Assembly (NCBI RefSeq): GCF_019879105.1
Contig: NZ_CP082247.1
Location: 806,001 to 870,000 of the forward strand
Direction: 5' to 3'
Length of the DNA: 64,000 nucleotides
Origin: Natrinema sp. SYSU A 869
GTDB taxonomy: Archaea > Halobacteriota > Halobacteria > Halobacteriales > Natrialbaceae
Shown: piece by piece, positions 29,622-42,685 of the stretch
Layout of the letters: every line of letters starts with the position of its first letter
Numbering within the stretch: the stretch's first letter is position 1
Translations under genes and position numbers: made by a program
The notes under the pieces: generated by a model
What the model saw: only the letters and a program-made list of their open reading frames with translations
Databases searched by the model: none
Told to the model about the DNA's origin: nothing

Positions 29622-31817
29622 GTGGTACGAGATATCGAACCGCAGGGAAGTGGCAACGCGAGCGAACGCGACGTCGGTCCAACGTTCGACCGACGGACGA
29701 TCCTCGGTCTGTTGGGTGCCGGCGGCCTCGCCGCGACGTACGGAAGCGGTGCGGCGCGGGCCGACGGTGGCCAACCCGCTCAGCAAAAGGGGGATTCGGG
29801 CCCGACGCGCAAGTGGAATCAGGACATCGACGCACAGGAACACGACCTCTCGAATCTGGGTTCGCTCGAGGTCGATCACGTCTATACGGCGGCGCGGAAC
29901 GCGGACGTGATCGTCTGGAAGGACGATGACGGCGTCTTCCACGCCGACGGCGCAGACGGCCACGTCGCGAGCGGTGAGGACGTAATCGAGGTCACCCAGG
30001 CAGCAGTCGACAGCCTGACCGACAGCCGCGACTGGAAGGAGCGGGTTGCAGTGGTCTCGCCGAGTACCGTCGGACCGGTCGACGGAAGCGGCGACGTGCC
30101 GACCTACGAGGGGTCGAACGACATCAAAGGGATCGAACTGCCCAGTTACACCGTACTGGACGTCCCTGCGACGATGCGCGTCGAAGACGAGGGCGATCAG
30201 GCGCTCGTCGTCCCGGTCGAGGCCCACGACGTCGAACACGTTGAAATCCCGAACTTACGGGTGGTCGGCAACCCCCGGTTCGGGTTGTTCCTCCGGAGCG
30301 TCCGGAACCTCCGACTCAGGAATGTGAGCGTCGAGATGACCGGCGAGAGCCCCCGCGGCGGCATCGGCGTCCGCATCGACGGCTTCGCCCACGGCCGCGG
30401 CGAGGACACCGTTCGCTGTACGGATATTCAGATCGACTCGGTGTACGTCGAGAACTCGGGCGGCCACGCATTCGAAACGTACGCGGTCGACCGAATCCAG
30501 GTCGGACAGGTCATCGCGAACGGCGTCGAGTCGGGCTGTGGCGTCCTGCTCAACGAGACTACCGACGCGACGGTCGGCTCGGTCGTCGGGAAAGAGATCG
30601 ATCCCGGCGGCGGCTACGCCGGTTTCCGCGTCGCCAACGGGACGCACGACGTCACCTGCGATCAGGTAGTCGTCCGGGGCGGTGCCCGCGGTATCTTCGG
30701 CGTTTCGGGATCACATAACATCACCATCGGCGAGGTGAACATCTCCGAGATGCTCGGCGGCGTCTTCATCGAGGACAACCAGAACTTCACCATCGAGGGC
30801 GGCGTCGTCAAGAACTGCGATTGGGAGGCCGTGCGCATCCACTCGCGGTCTGACTTCCAGCACGATCCAACGAACGGCGTCACGATCGCGAACCTCCGCA
30901 CCTACGACGATCGACCGGCGGACGAGCGCGAGCAGAGTTACGGCATCTACGTCTCCGGCGGACAGACCTCGAACGTCCGGATCATCGACTGCGACGTGCG
31001 CGGCGGCGGTACCGACCAGAACATCCGCGTCGACGCCGACGACACCGTTCTCCAGAACAACCACGGCGGCGGCCTCGCGAAGGGTACTGCCTCCCTCGAG
31101 TCCGGCACAGACCCCGCCGCGACCGTCGAGGGCGTCAGCCCGTTCGGCTACCAGCAACCGTCGCTCCGGGCCGATCCCGTCGAAGCGGCGGGCGTGACGT
31201 TCGCCTACGATCACTATTTCCTCTGGAACGCTGACACGGAGGCGTGGGATCTCCACTTCGAGTGGAAGCGCGACCCCGGCCAGGACGTGGACGTCCAGTA
31301 CGTCGTCGACAATCCGCGAGCGAACCTCGGGACTCACGAGTCGATGGACGACGGGGGAGAGTTGACGGAACTCGAGGCGGGGACCTACCGGCTCACCTCG
31401 GCGCTCAACGACGACGACATCGTGATGAGCGTCGACGGCGACCTCGCCGACAGCGCAAACGTCTACAACGACACCTGGGGCGAGGCGAACGGCCAGGTGT
31501 GGGACGTCACGGAACTCGAGGACGGCGTCTTCCGCATCAGTCCGACCGACGCCGACGGGCTCGCGCTCGAGACGGCCGACGGCGGGACCGATACCGGCAC
31601 GAACCTCGAACTCGGCGCGTGGGAGGAGGCCGACCACCAGAAGTTCGAGGCTAACCCGGTCGCGCCGGACCGCTACTCGCTCGAGCCGACTCACGCGGAC
31701 GACCTCGCGGTCGACGTCTGGGAGACGGATCCCGATCCGGGCGCCGATCTGCGCCACTGGAACGTAACGAACGGGAGCAACCAGCTCTGGTCGTTCCAGG
31801 ACCCCCAAGACGGATAG
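29622..31817 (+). CDS. Tat-exported beta-helix protein with C-terminal ricin-type lectin domain
   Basis: 731 residues from a GTG start. The Tat motif is DRRTILGLLGAGGLAATYG. Residues about 70-520 form a right-handed beta-helix clearly related to the protein at 23338: both share AAVDSL, RDWKE, ELPSYTV/DLPSYTV, GNPRFG/GNPRYG and a GCGVLLN/GCGLLLN turn. A linker follows, then from about residue 585 a beta-trefoil with repeated W and Q positions (GQVWDVTELEDGVFRIS, NLELGAWEEADHQKFE, NQLWSFQDPQDG), a ricin-B-like carbohydrate-binding module. A cell-surface or secreted pectin-acting enzyme is likely. The catalytic class is unknown. Confidence 0.8.
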   Translation: MVRDIEPQGSGNASERDVGPTFDRRTILGLLGAGGLAATYGSGAARADGGQPAQQKGDSGPTRKWNQDIDAQEHDLSNLGSLEVDHVYTAARNADVIVWKDDDGVFHADGADGHVASGEDVIEVTQAAVDSLTDSRDWKERVAVVSPSTVGPVDGSGDVPTYEGSNDIKGIELPSYTVLDVPATMRVEDEGDQALVVPVEAHDVEHVEIPNLRVVGNPRFGLFLRSVRNLRLRNVSVEMTGESPRGGIGVRIDGFAHGRGEDTVRCTDIQIDSVYVENSGGHAFETYAVDRIQVGQVIANGVESGCGVLLNETTDATVGSVVGKEIDPGGGYAGFRVANGTHDVTCDQVVVRGGARGIFGVSGSHNITIGEVNISEMLGGVFIEDNQNFTIEGGVVKNCDWEAVRIHSRSDFQHDPTNGVTIANLRTYDDRPADEREQSYGIYVSGGQTSNVRIIDCDVRGGGTDQNIRVDADDTVLQNNHGGGLAKGTASLESGTDPAATVEGVSPFGYQQPSLRADPVEAAGVTFAYDHYFLWNADTEAWDLHFEWKRDPGQDVDVQYVVDNPRANLGTHESMDDGGELTELEAGTYRLTSALNDDDIVMSVDGDLADSANVYNDTWGEANGQVWDVTELEDGVFRISPTDADGLALETADGGTDTGTNLELGAWEEADHQKFEANPVAPDRYSLEPTHADDLAVDVWETDPDPGADLRHWNVTNGSNQLWSFQDPQDG

Positions 31818-31994
31818 CTGCGGTCCGTTTCGGCTCGAAAACGTTCCTCCGTTCGATTCGATCAGCGGCCGACTGTGAGACGGCGAGACTTTGTAGCAAT
31901 CCAAATCTTGATACTCGTCCACAGAGTAGGTCGATTCGCGCACCGAAACGTGCGCTACAAACGGAATAGCCTCTGGCAAGTCTATTCACAGACA

Positions 31995-32029
31995 TCTCCC
32001 TCTGTGGAGTATCACCCACCAGAGGGAGA
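31995..32029. terminator. Strong hairpin between convergent genes
   Basis: The arms tctccctctg (31995-32004) and cagagggaga (32020-32029) are exact inverse copies of 10 bases around a 15-base loop. It lies in the roughly 490-base gap between the beta-helix gene and the PL22 gene, which face each other. It may stop transcription from one or both sides. Archaeal terminators usually rely on T-runs, which are weak here. The rest of the gap shows nothing recognisable. Confidence 0.35.
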
Positions 32030-32307
32030 GATTTCGAGACGACCGAGACGATCGGACCGCTGTGTCCGCGAGTGAACGGTGTACGGCGCGAAGCGGTCGA
32101 GAATCCCAGCGCGATGCTCGAGCCCAGCGGAACTGCTTCGTACTTCTGAGGACGCCGCGGGAAGGCAAATAGCCTGGAATAGTGATCCCGCGAACCATTC
32201 GAATAGTGCGAGACCTCCGGTGATAGTCGCCCCTCACTCGTACTGCCGGCCGGACCGGTTCCCGTCGACTGTTCGCGGCGAGAAACCGCTTTCAGGCGAC
32301 AGGGCTG

Positions 32308-33486
32308 TTAGCTCTCTCTCCCGTCGAACGTTGGTAGGTCACCGAGATCGTCGGGTATCTCGACGACATAAACGTCGCTGCCGGTGCCGCCCCGGCTGCT
32401 GTCGAAGACGACGTAGTTCCCGTCCGGACTCAGCCTCGAGTGGGGGTGAACGTCGCCGTCACCGCTCCAACCGTGGGACGCCAGTTTTCGCGGCATTCGG
32501 TACTCGTCGGCGCCGTCGTCCCACTCCCAGAGCAGGTCGAAGGGAGCCCCGCGGTACGTGCCGTCCCCGACGGCCAGGTCGCGGGTATTGCTGTGGAAGT
32601 GTGTGTAGATGTCCGGCGCCGGCCACTCGCGCCGCTCCGTGCCGTCATACCGAACGTGGCCGAAGAACGGGTCCGGGTCGTCGCGGCTGCCCCGCCAGCC
32701 GTGGTAGCCGATCGTCTCGCCGTCGGCGAGCCAGTACTCGTGGCCGACGGCCTCGTCTTCGTCGGTCCGCCGGACGAGCCACGTCTCGTCCGTCTCGAGG
32801 TTCAGCGCCCGGATCCGGTCGACGTCCTCCCAGGTTCCCTCCTCGCAGTACGTGACGAGTTCGGGCCGGGTCGGCGACGCGTTGACGTGATTGAGCCACC
32901 GATCCTCCTCGACGTGGACCGTCGGCTCGTCGCCGGAGAGCGGAACCGAGATTACCTTTGAGTGGGGGCCAGCGTCCATTCGGTCAGCGATCCACTGCTC
33001 GCGGTCGTCCGACCGCCCCTCGATGTCGAGCACCTCCGAGAGAGCCACGACGGCCCGCGCTCCGTCGGCCGTCCCCGCGGCGATGCTCCCTGTGTAACCG
33101 TCGGGGCGTTCGTACAGCGGCGTCACCTCGAGGGACTCGAGATCGAGCACGACGAGCCGGTCATCGCACCAGAACAGCGCCGTCGGTTCGGTCGCGACGC
33201 GGGTGACGCCGCCGATCTCGGCCGGAAGGTCGGTCAGCTGCGTTATCCCGCCGGACTCGAGCGCGATTGAGTAGAGTTGCTGCGTCCCGTCGCGGTCCGA
33301 GCGAACGAGCAGCTGGCGGCCGTCGTCGTACCACCCCGGTTCGGTGAAGTACAGGTGTCGGCTATCGGCACCGGGATCGCTCGTCAACCGCGTGACTTGT
33401 GCGCCGGTCTCCGGATCGGTGAATCGTTCGCGCTCCGGTGGTAACGTCCGGCCGGCGTTTGGCCCTTGTCGTAACTCGTCTCCCAT
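32308..33486 (-). CDS. ogl: PL22 oligogalacturonide lyase
   Basis: 392 residues, close to the 388 of the Yersinia enzyme. The protein is a beta-propeller with repeated LYFTEPGWYDDGRQLLVRSD-type blades. Landmarks: RFTDPETGAQVTRLT near the N-terminus, EDRWLNHVNASPTRPELVTY, CEEGTWEDVDRIRALNLETD, VGHEYWLADGETIGYHGW, and IYTHFHSNTRDLAV, which supply the His residues for Mn and catalysis. It cleaves digalacturonate and its unsaturated form inside the cell into 5-keto-4-deoxyuronate-type monomers. There is no signal peptide, as expected. It lies 64 bases from the stop of the DUF2264 gene on the same strand. Confidence 0.92.
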   Translation of the reverse strand: MGDELRQGPNAGRTLPPERERFTDPETGAQVTRLTSDPGADSRHLYFTEPGWYDDGRQLLVRSDRDGTQQLYSIALESGGITQLTDLPAEIGGVTRVATEPTALFWCDDRLVVLDLESLEVTPLYERPDGYTGSIAAGTADGARAVVALSEVLDIEGRSDDREQWIADRMDAGPHSKVISVPLSGDEPTVHVEEDRWLNHVNASPTRPELVTYCEEGTWEDVDRIRALNLETDETWLVRRTDEDEAVGHEYWLADGETIGYHGWRGSRDDPDPFFGHVRYDGTERREWPAPDIYTHFHSNTRDLAVGDGTYRGAPFDLLWEWDDGADEYRMPRKLASHGWSGDGDVHPHSRLSPDGNYVVFDSSRGGTGSDVYVVEIPDDLGDLPTFDGRES

Positions 33487-33550
33487 CTGGCTCGAGAAAC
33501 GCCGTCAACACGCAAAAAGATACGCGACGGTGCGGTCGACTCGAGTCCGG

Positions 33551-35413
33551 CTACTCGGTCCCGCCAGTCCCCGAAATCTCGCCGGGTCGGCACTCGAGGA
33601 TGCGGTCGCCATCGGCCGTCTCGATCGCGATGCGGTCGTCGCCGTCGGCCGTCACGAGTTCCGGCGTCCGATCGAAATCGACCGGTCCCTCGGGCGTCGC
33701 TCGGACGGCAGTGACCAGCCAGTGTTCACCGGCGTCGTATCGGTTCCGGAGCGTCGGGACGACCGTGCGCGGGTGCATGAGATTCGTATTCGGTTCCTCC
33801 GGGACGATCTCCGGCCGTCGATCGCCGCGCAGGTCGGTGATGAGACTCGTCCCGTTCGGATACGCGGCGCGGGCGGTCGCTCCCTCGGTCTCGTGGGAGA
33901 ACCGCGTCGGGTCGTCGTCGCCCGTCCGATCGAGCGCGAATCCGCCCTCCTCGCTGTGAAGGGGTCGCGACGTCTCGAGGCGGTGGACCCGGACGTGCCA
34001 GGGAAGCGCCGGCGCCAGCCAGGTTTCGACGCGCACGTCGTCCCACGGGGTCCACAGCGATTTGAGGGTCGTCCCGTCGGCTTCGGTCGCGGTGACCGAC
34101 TCGGGGGCGGGGGCCTTGTACTGGTCGCCGTCCGGGCTGAGCGCGAGCGAGCTATCGTGTCCCGCCTCCCCGAGGCCCGCGTTCTGCCCGGCCATAGAGA
34201 ACCCGAAGGTCGCGGAGTAGGCGAACTTCCCGTACTTCTCCGGCCCGTAGATGCTGTCCTGGGCGAGCGAGAGCGCGAACAGGTGCTCGTCGTCCCGGCA
34301 GATGACCTTCCTGGGCTCAGACTGGACGACTGTCTCGGGTCGGTCGGGAAGCGGCTCCTCGTCGGCCTGCCAGAACGGGTGCGTCGGCTCGAGCGCGAGC
34401 GGCAGGAACGCCTTCGTCGCCCAGTACGGCGAGTTCGGCGAGTTGTACACCTCCGACGTCTTCAGCGTCGGATACCGGTATCCGACCGACAGCAGGCCGC
34501 CGTCCGTGAAGATCGGCTGGTTCAGCCACCAGCGGACGTTCCGCGCCCAGAGCCCTCTGATGACGCCCCACGGGAGCGGGTTCAGGTCCGCGAACGCGAG
34601 CGCGCCCCAGAACCCGGCCTGCGCGAAGCGGTAGGTGAGGCTCCGTCCGTAGGGGAGCGCGCGTCCCTCGTCGTCGAACCAGTGGACGTGACTGGTCGCG
34701 AACTCGGCGGCCCGCTCGCGAAACCGACCGGCCCGCTCCGGATCCTCGTCGCCGCAGACGGCGGCGTAGACGAGCCCGTAGAAGTGCATCGCCCACGGAA
34801 GGTAATAATCGATCGGGCTCCCATCCCCCGCCGGGCCGTCGGTGTACCAGCCGTCTCCCTGATAGAAAGACTCGAGGCGATCGAGCGACGCCTGTGTGCG
34901 CTTCCAGTCGTGGGTCGCACCAACCGATCGGAGGCCCATATTGACCATGACCCGGAAGAACAGCCAGTTGCAATCGTGGAGTTCGGCGTCATTGATCTGG
35001 TTCAGCCATCGGACGAGCCGTTCCCGCTCCGGTTCGGAGAGTGGGTCCCAGATGCGTTCGGGAGTCAGCGCGAGTCCAAGACCGATCGCGGCCATCTCGA
35101 CGTGTTTCTGGGAGCCGTCGCCCGCCTCGCCCCAGTACTCGTCGTGAGCCGGGTCCGTGCCGTTGACGAGTCCGCGTCGAACGAGGTCCCACCGATCGGA
35201 CGTCGAGTGGACGCTCAGCGGAACGAGACCCCACAGCGGTCTCGCGAACCCCTCGAGTTCGGCGGCGACGGCGGGAAAGTGAGCACCGGCCGCCGTCGGC
35301 CGCACTCGCGCGCCGCCAGGGCTGGCGTGATCGTACAACGGGTCGACGAGCCCCTCGACGGCTCGTTGGAAATCGGTTCGTGTCCGAAGCGGATTCTCTG
35401 CGATCGGATTCAT
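33551..35413 (-). CDS. DUF2264 protein, probable glycoside hydrolase (GH154-like)
   Basis: 620 residues. Matches the DUF2264 layout: an N-terminal alpha-helical barrel of about 380 residues (TDFQRAVEGLVDPLYDH, FARPLWGLVPLS, DGWYTDGPAGDGSPIDYYLP, AMHFYGLVYA) followed by a beta-rich C-terminal domain (SFSMAGQ-like region FGFSMAGQNAGLGEAGHD). A member from Bacteroides was assigned as the beta-glucuronidase family GH154, which I recall but cannot check. In this cluster, removal of a uronic acid or a similar side group from rhamnogalacturonan is plausible. No signal peptide. Transcribed ahead of PL22 and divergent from the GH2 gene. Confidence 0.82.
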   Translation of the reverse strand: MNPIAENPLRTRTDFQRAVEGLVDPLYDHASPGGARVRPTAAGAHFPAVAAELEGFARPLWGLVPLSVHSTSDRWDLVRRGLVNGTDPAHDEYWGEAGDGSQKHVEMAAIGLGLALTPERIWDPLSEPERERLVRWLNQINDAELHDCNWLFFRVMVNMGLRSVGATHDWKRTQASLDRLESFYQGDGWYTDGPAGDGSPIDYYLPWAMHFYGLVYAAVCGDEDPERAGRFRERAAEFATSHVHWFDDEGRALPYGRSLTYRFAQAGFWGALAFADLNPLPWGVIRGLWARNVRWWLNQPIFTDGGLLSVGYRYPTLKTSEVYNSPNSPYWATKAFLPLALEPTHPFWQADEEPLPDRPETVVQSEPRKVICRDDEHLFALSLAQDSIYGPEKYGKFAYSATFGFSMAGQNAGLGEAGHDSSLALSPDGDQYKAPAPESVTATEADGTTLKSLWTPWDDVRVETWLAPALPWHVRVHRLETSRPLHSEEGGFALDRTGDDDPTRFSHETEGATARAAYPNGTSLITDLRGDRRPEIVPEEPNTNLMHPRTVVPTLRNRYDAGEHWLVTAVRATPEGPVDFDRTPELVTADGDDRIAIETADGDRILECRPGEISGTGGTE

Positions 35414-35507
35414 ACTCGATAATACTGTACTAATGGGAAAACGTTTGCTCCGATCGGGTCCCCACCTTCTGAGCCATCGATCGCCTGCGCCCGAGGATTA
35501 ATGATAA

Positions 35508-38719
<3,212 letters not shown>

Positions 38720-38804
38720 CGAGCGACGAGCCGTGTGGTTCGGTGCCTATCGGTTTCGGTGTAAGGAACAACGGTGTGGATCGCTGCCCACCTGATGGAA
38801 CGGT

Positions 38805-38813
38805 GGTTTTATG
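38805..38813 (+). promoter_or_regulatory. Likely TATA box of the GH88 gene
   Basis: The stretch gttttatg lies about 30 bases before ATG 38841, which supports that start over the ATG at 38811. Confidence 0.35.
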
Positions 38814-38840
38814 CCTCGATGTGACGCACTGTGCGTCAAC

Positions 38841-40049
38841 ATGTCACGCACGCCGACCACGCTGGAAGCAGCGACTGCGGATCACGGGCTTCCGGATCGC
38901 TACACTGAACGGTCGACAGTCGACCGAGCGGAGTTGAATGAGGCGTTGTCGGCCGCTATCAATCGTATCGACGATTCCCTCGAGGAGTTCTACGATCGGT
39001 TTCCGAGCCCCTCGAGCCAGGGACTCACCTACACGGCGACGGACAACATAGACGGGTGGACCGCATCCTTCTGGACGGGGTTGTGCTGGCTCGCGTACGA
39101 GGTCACCGGGGAACGACGCTTTCGGGATGCCGCCGAGACCCAGCTAGAAACGTTCCAGCGGCGGTTAGCAAACGGCGATGTCGGCACCCACGACCTCGGC
39201 TTTCTCTATACGCTGTCAGCGGTCGCCGGTCACCGCCTCATCGGAAACGAACGGTACCGATCGATGGCGCTCTCAGCCGCGGATCTCCTCGTCGATCGGT
39301 TTCTGGAAGCGCCCGGGCTCATTCAGGCTTGGGGCGACCACGAGGCTACCGACGACTCTTGGGAACTGGGTCGAATGATCGTCGACACCATGATGAATCT
39401 CCCGCTGTTGTTCTGGGCGAGCGAGGAAACGGGAGAGTCGCGGTACGCCGCGATTGCGGAGACGCACGCTCGGACGAACGCCCAGCACATCGTCCGGCCC
39501 GATGGGTCGACCTACCACACGTTCAAGTGTGACGTCGAGAGCGGGACGCCGATCGGCGGTGAAACGGCCCAGGGGTACGACGCGGACTCCTGTTGGTCGC
39601 GGGGACAGACCTGGGCGATATACGGGTACGCGATCGCGGCCGATTACGCCGACGAGGGAGCGTACGCACAGCTCTCGGCAAAGCTCGCTAATTACTATCT
39701 CTCGCACCTCGAGGACGACAGCGTCCCCCGGTGGGACTTCGACGCGCCAGCCGAGCGAGATATCCGCGATACCTCGGCCGCTGCGATCGCAGCCTGCGGC
39801 CTCGATGAACTCGCCCGACAACTGCCGCTCGCGGACGACCGCGTTCGCGGCTACCGGAACGCTGCCTGCACGACACTCGGTAGTCTCGCGGAGAACTATT
39901 CGACGGCGGGGCTGGATTCGAACGGGCTGCTCACAGATGGGGCCTACGACACGTCGGACGGCGACTACGATGAGTGTTGCATCTGGGGCGATTACTTCTA
40001 CGTCGAGGGGCTCGTCCGAGCGACCGAGCACTGGTCCCGATACTGGTGA
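38841..40049 (+). CDS. GH88-type unsaturated glucuronyl/galacturonyl hydrolase
   Basis: 402 residues from MSRTPTTLEAATAD. An (alpha/alpha)6 barrel. Family landmarks: DGWTASFWTGLCWLAYE, VGTHDLGFLYTLSA with a catalytic Asp, LGRMIVDTMMNLPLLFWAS with the second Asp, NAQHIVRPDGSTYHTFK, GYDADSCWSRGQTWAIYG, and the C-terminal ECCIWGDYFYVEGLVRA. It hydrates the double bond left by lyases, releasing 5-keto-4-deoxyuronate. It is a natural partner for PL11 and PL22. GH105 is a close alternative, but the SRGQxWAxYG and STYHTF segments favour GH88. No signal peptide; cytoplasmic. Confidence 0.9.
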   Translation: MSRTPTTLEAATADHGLPDRYTERSTVDRAELNEALSAAINRIDDSLEEFYDRFPSPSSQGLTYTATDNIDGWTASFWTGLCWLAYEVTGERRFRDAAETQLETFQRRLANGDVGTHDLGFLYTLSAVAGHRLIGNERYRSMALSAADLLVDRFLEAPGLIQAWGDHEATDDSWELGRMIVDTMMNLPLLFWASEETGESRYAAIAETHARTNAQHIVRPDGSTYHTFKCDVESGTPIGGETAQGYDADSCWSRGQTWAIYGYAIAADYADEGAYAQLSAKLANYYLSHLEDDSVPRWDFDAPAERDIRDTSAAAIAACGLDELARQLPLADDRVRGYRNAACTTLGSLAENYSTAGLDSNGLLTDGAYDTSDGDYDECCIWGDYFYVEGLVRATEHWSRYW

Positions 40050-40192
40050 GTTCGTCCGGCCATCCGCGGACCCATCGAGGTCGACCGTAGTGGTTGTCGT
40101 GAGATTTCCCCTTCGCAGAAAGAGAGAGAGACCAGCTCTCAGCGGATGATACGGACAATACACTTATTTGGGTGACTAATCAAAACGATGGC

Positions 40193-40657
40193 ATGGACAA
40201 CGCACTTGTTGTCATTGACGACACTGATACGCATCGGACGTTGCTCGAGGAAGCCGGGAAGCTATCCCACGATACCGGCGCAAAACTGACCGTGCTCGCG
40301 TGGATAACGCCGGACCAGGTTGACGAGACGGCGGCGAGCCTAGAAGTGATCGAACAGGTCGAGGGAACGTCGTACGGCGAACCCGATTCGAACTCTGCAG
40401 CACAGCAGTTCGCACAACAGTTTGCGGATGACGTCTTCGAGTCGGTCGACGATTCGATCGACTTCACTCCCGAGGGAATCGTCGTCGAGGACGACGAACG
40501 CGCCGACGAGATTATTGCCGCTGCGGAGCGCCTCGAGTGTGACCACATCTTCATCGTCGGCCGACGGCGGTCGCCGACCGGGAAGGCGCTGTTCGGCGAC
40601 GTCGCTCAGCGCATCCTGCTCAACTTCGACGGCACCGTGACGCTCAAAATGGACTGA
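40193..40657 (+). CDS. Universal stress protein (UspA family)
   Basis: 154 residues from MDNALVVIDDTDTHRTLLEE; the open frame starts 7 codons earlier, but the AT box acacttattt (about 40159-40168) fits this ATG. The ATP-binding signature is VGRRRSPTGKALFGDVAQRILL. It differs from the Usp at 9410 by a longer middle with many Gln and Asp. Again it sits by a catabolic and transport region, a recurring arrangement in haloarchaea whose meaning is not settled. Confidence 0.9.
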   Translation: MDNALVVIDDTDTHRTLLEEAGKLSHDTGAKLTVLAWITPDQVDETAASLEVIEQVEGTSYGEPDSNSAAQQFAQQFADDVFESVDDSIDFTPEGIVVEDDERADEIIAAAERLECDHIFIVGRRRSPTGKALFGDVAQRILLNFDGTVTLKMD

Positions 40658-40693
40658 ACCAAGTGACGTCGAACTCGTCGGCGTCCACTCCCG

Positions 40694-41449
40694 TCAACGC
40701 CAGTTCAACACTGTGGCCATCGCCTCGTCGGCATCGCCGATCGGCGAGAACTCGCAGCCGACGTAGCCGTTGTAGTCCGTCTCATCGATCGCCGCGAAGA
40801 TGCTCTCGTAGTCGAGTTCACCGGTACCGGGCTCGTGTCGTCCGGGAACGGCAGCCACGTGGACGTGGCCGATACGGTCGATATTCGCCGTAATGTTTCG
40901 GATGACGTCGCCCTCAGTGATTTGCTGGTGATAGACGTCGTACAGCAACCGGACGTTCGGCGAATCGACCTCGTCGATAATCTCGTACCCCTCCTCGGAC
41001 GTCTCGAGGTAGTAATCGGGGTGATCGACCGCCGTATTCAGCGGCTCCAAAACGATCGTCACGTTCGCTGCTTCGGCGTCGGGCGCGACCCGCGAAAGGA
41101 CATCGACGATGGCGTCGTGCTGGGTCGCCCGATCCACCCCCTCCTGATCCGGACCGGTTGTCGCGATGAGCGATGGAATACCGAGGTCGGCCGCCGTTTC
41201 GATCGACTCACGGATGGTCTCGACGGCGGCGTCAGCCGCGTCGGAATCGGTAAGCGTACCACCCGCGACGCAGCCGATAATCGGGATCTCTGCATCCGCC
41301 GCGGCGCTCTCGATCCGCTCGAGATCCTTCTCGCGCCAGTCCCAAAATTCGACCGCGTCGGCCCCGGCCTCAGCGGCCCGCGAGATCCGCTCGTGAAACG
41401 GCTCGTCGTCGTATACCATCTCCACGCAGACGGAGATTTCGGCATTCAC
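40694..41449 (-). CDS. Hydroxypyruvate-isomerase-like sugar isomerase/epimerase
   Basis: 251 residues, an AP-endonuclease-2-type TIM barrel. The Hyi-type signature is present: EMVYDDEPFHERISRAAEAG, VEFWDWREKDL, metal Glu in IVLEPLNTAVDHPDYYL, LLYDVYHQQITEGDVI, HVHVAAVPGRHEPGTGELDY, and the second Glu in YVGCEFSP. Members isomerise hydroxypyruvate and tartronate semialdehyde or epimerise ketoses. It overlaps the stop of the upstream Gfo/Idh gene (ATGA), so the pair forms one operon. A role in converting a sugar acid from pectin is likely but not proven. Confidence 0.87.
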   Translation of the reverse strand: MNAEISVCVEMVYDDEPFHERISRAAEAGADAVEFWDWREKDLERIESAAADAEIPIIGCVAGGTLTDSDAADAAVETIRESIETAADLGIPSLIATTGPDQEGVDRATQHDAIVDVLSRVAPDAEAANVTIVLEPLNTAVDHPDYYLETSEEGYEIIDEVDSPNVRLLYDVYHQQITEGDVIRNITANIDRIGHVHVAAVPGRHEPGTGELDYESIFAAIDETDYNGYVGCEFSPIGDADEAMATVLNWR

Positions 41450-42554
41450 TCGTCCTCCGTCATCGGGGCGAGAGACAGGTCTCCGGAGTCGACCATCGCT
41501 TCGAGCGGGTTATCGTCGATAGTCAGCGGGAGATCGACCCGGCCGCGTCGGCGAGCGGACTCCCACGTGGCGAAGATCAACTCGGTCGCGTTCAGTGCGT
41601 TCGCCGCGCCGAGTTCCGGTTCCTCGTCCATCTCGAGGCAGCGAACGTTGTCGGCGATCGCGCGGTCGATGAACTCCCAACTGTGCAGGCCGTCCTCGGT
41701 CTCGATCGGCTCCCACTCCTCGTCGCCGGCACGGCGGATTCGGAGCGTCGGGAGATCCTCGTCGCCCTCACCGGATGGGCCGAGTTCAATCGTGCCGTGA
41801 GTACCGATCAGCCGATTGTGACAGCCGACAGCGCTCGTCGGACCGTCATCGTCGGCGCTGTCGCTCGTCCCGAGACCACTGACACCGTTCTCGTACTCCC
41901 AGAGAACGACAGCCTGATTCTCGTTGTGCGCACCGAAGAGGATGTTCTCCTCACTGTATTCGATCTGGCCCAGCGCCCAGTCGGCAGCGACCTCGTCATT
42001 GAAGTAGTTACAGAGGTCGAAGGAGTGCGATCCGTAATCGAAGATGCCGACCGGTGCAGCGAACTCGATCCGCTCGAGATCGCCGATTTCACCGTCGTCG
42101 AGCAACTCCTTTGCCGTCCTGACCGCGTCACTGAACCGCCGCTGGTGGTTGAACGTCAACTGGACGCCGTGGCGGTTCGCTTCCTGTACCATCATGCGTG
42201 CCCCACCGTAGCTGTCGGCCATCGGCTTCTCGCAGTGGATCGCCTCGACGACTCCCGACCGGATACAGTCGATCGCGATCGTGTCGTGGGCCGCCGGTGG
42301 GACACACAGCGAGACGATGTCAGGTTCGACCGTCTCGAGCAGTTCGTCGTACTCCTCGAAGACGTTTCGGCGGCGATCTCGAACTCGTCGGCGAACGCCG
42401 CGGCGTTCTCGGGAACGATATCCGCACACGCGACGAGATCGCATTCGGGGTGGTTCTCGTAGGCTGTGGCGTGGTGATACGCCATCGCGTACCCATCTCG
42501 GTTGGGACTGTCCGGTTCCGCGCCGGTACCGATCACGGCAACTCGGTGAGACAT
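41446..42554 (-). pseudogene. Gfo/Idh/MocA oxidoreductase, second copy (frameshifted)
   Basis: About 369 residues when joined. The start MSHRVAVIGTGAEPDSPNRD carries the nucleotide-binding loop and runs to AAAFADEFEIAAE. The frame is then lost at the A-run (42365-42367, ttt on the plus strand) and resumes as NVFEEYDELLETVEPDIVSL, CEKPMADSYGGARMM, LTFNHQRRFSDAV (the catalytic His region) and so on to the end. One missing base explains it. The next gene is the Hyi-like isomerase, overlapping by 4 bases. The family oxidises or epimerises sugars with NAD(P). The window holds two Gfo/Idh genes, both broken by one base. Confidence 0.87.
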
Positions 42555-42685
42555 ACGGTTCGGTTCCAGTGAGTGAAATATAATAGTTGTCACTGTTAAA
42601 CCGTACCGGGTCGGTACTGTTGGGAAATAATTCGCGAACGGCCGGCCATGGTCTTTTTCTCTGCTCGGGACAAATAGCCGAATTG

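Noticed and set aside
30711-31979. Minus-strand frame of 422 codons opposite the second beta-helix gene
   Set aside because: It mirrors the coding strand in GC-rich DNA and is rich in Val, Arg and Asp without a domain; the plus-strand protein has a Tat signal and a clear repeat pattern.
33344-35422. Plus-strand frame of 692 codons opposite the DUF2264 gene
   Set aside because: It is an antisense artefact of high GC; the minus strand holds a recognisable DUF2264 protein over the same bases.
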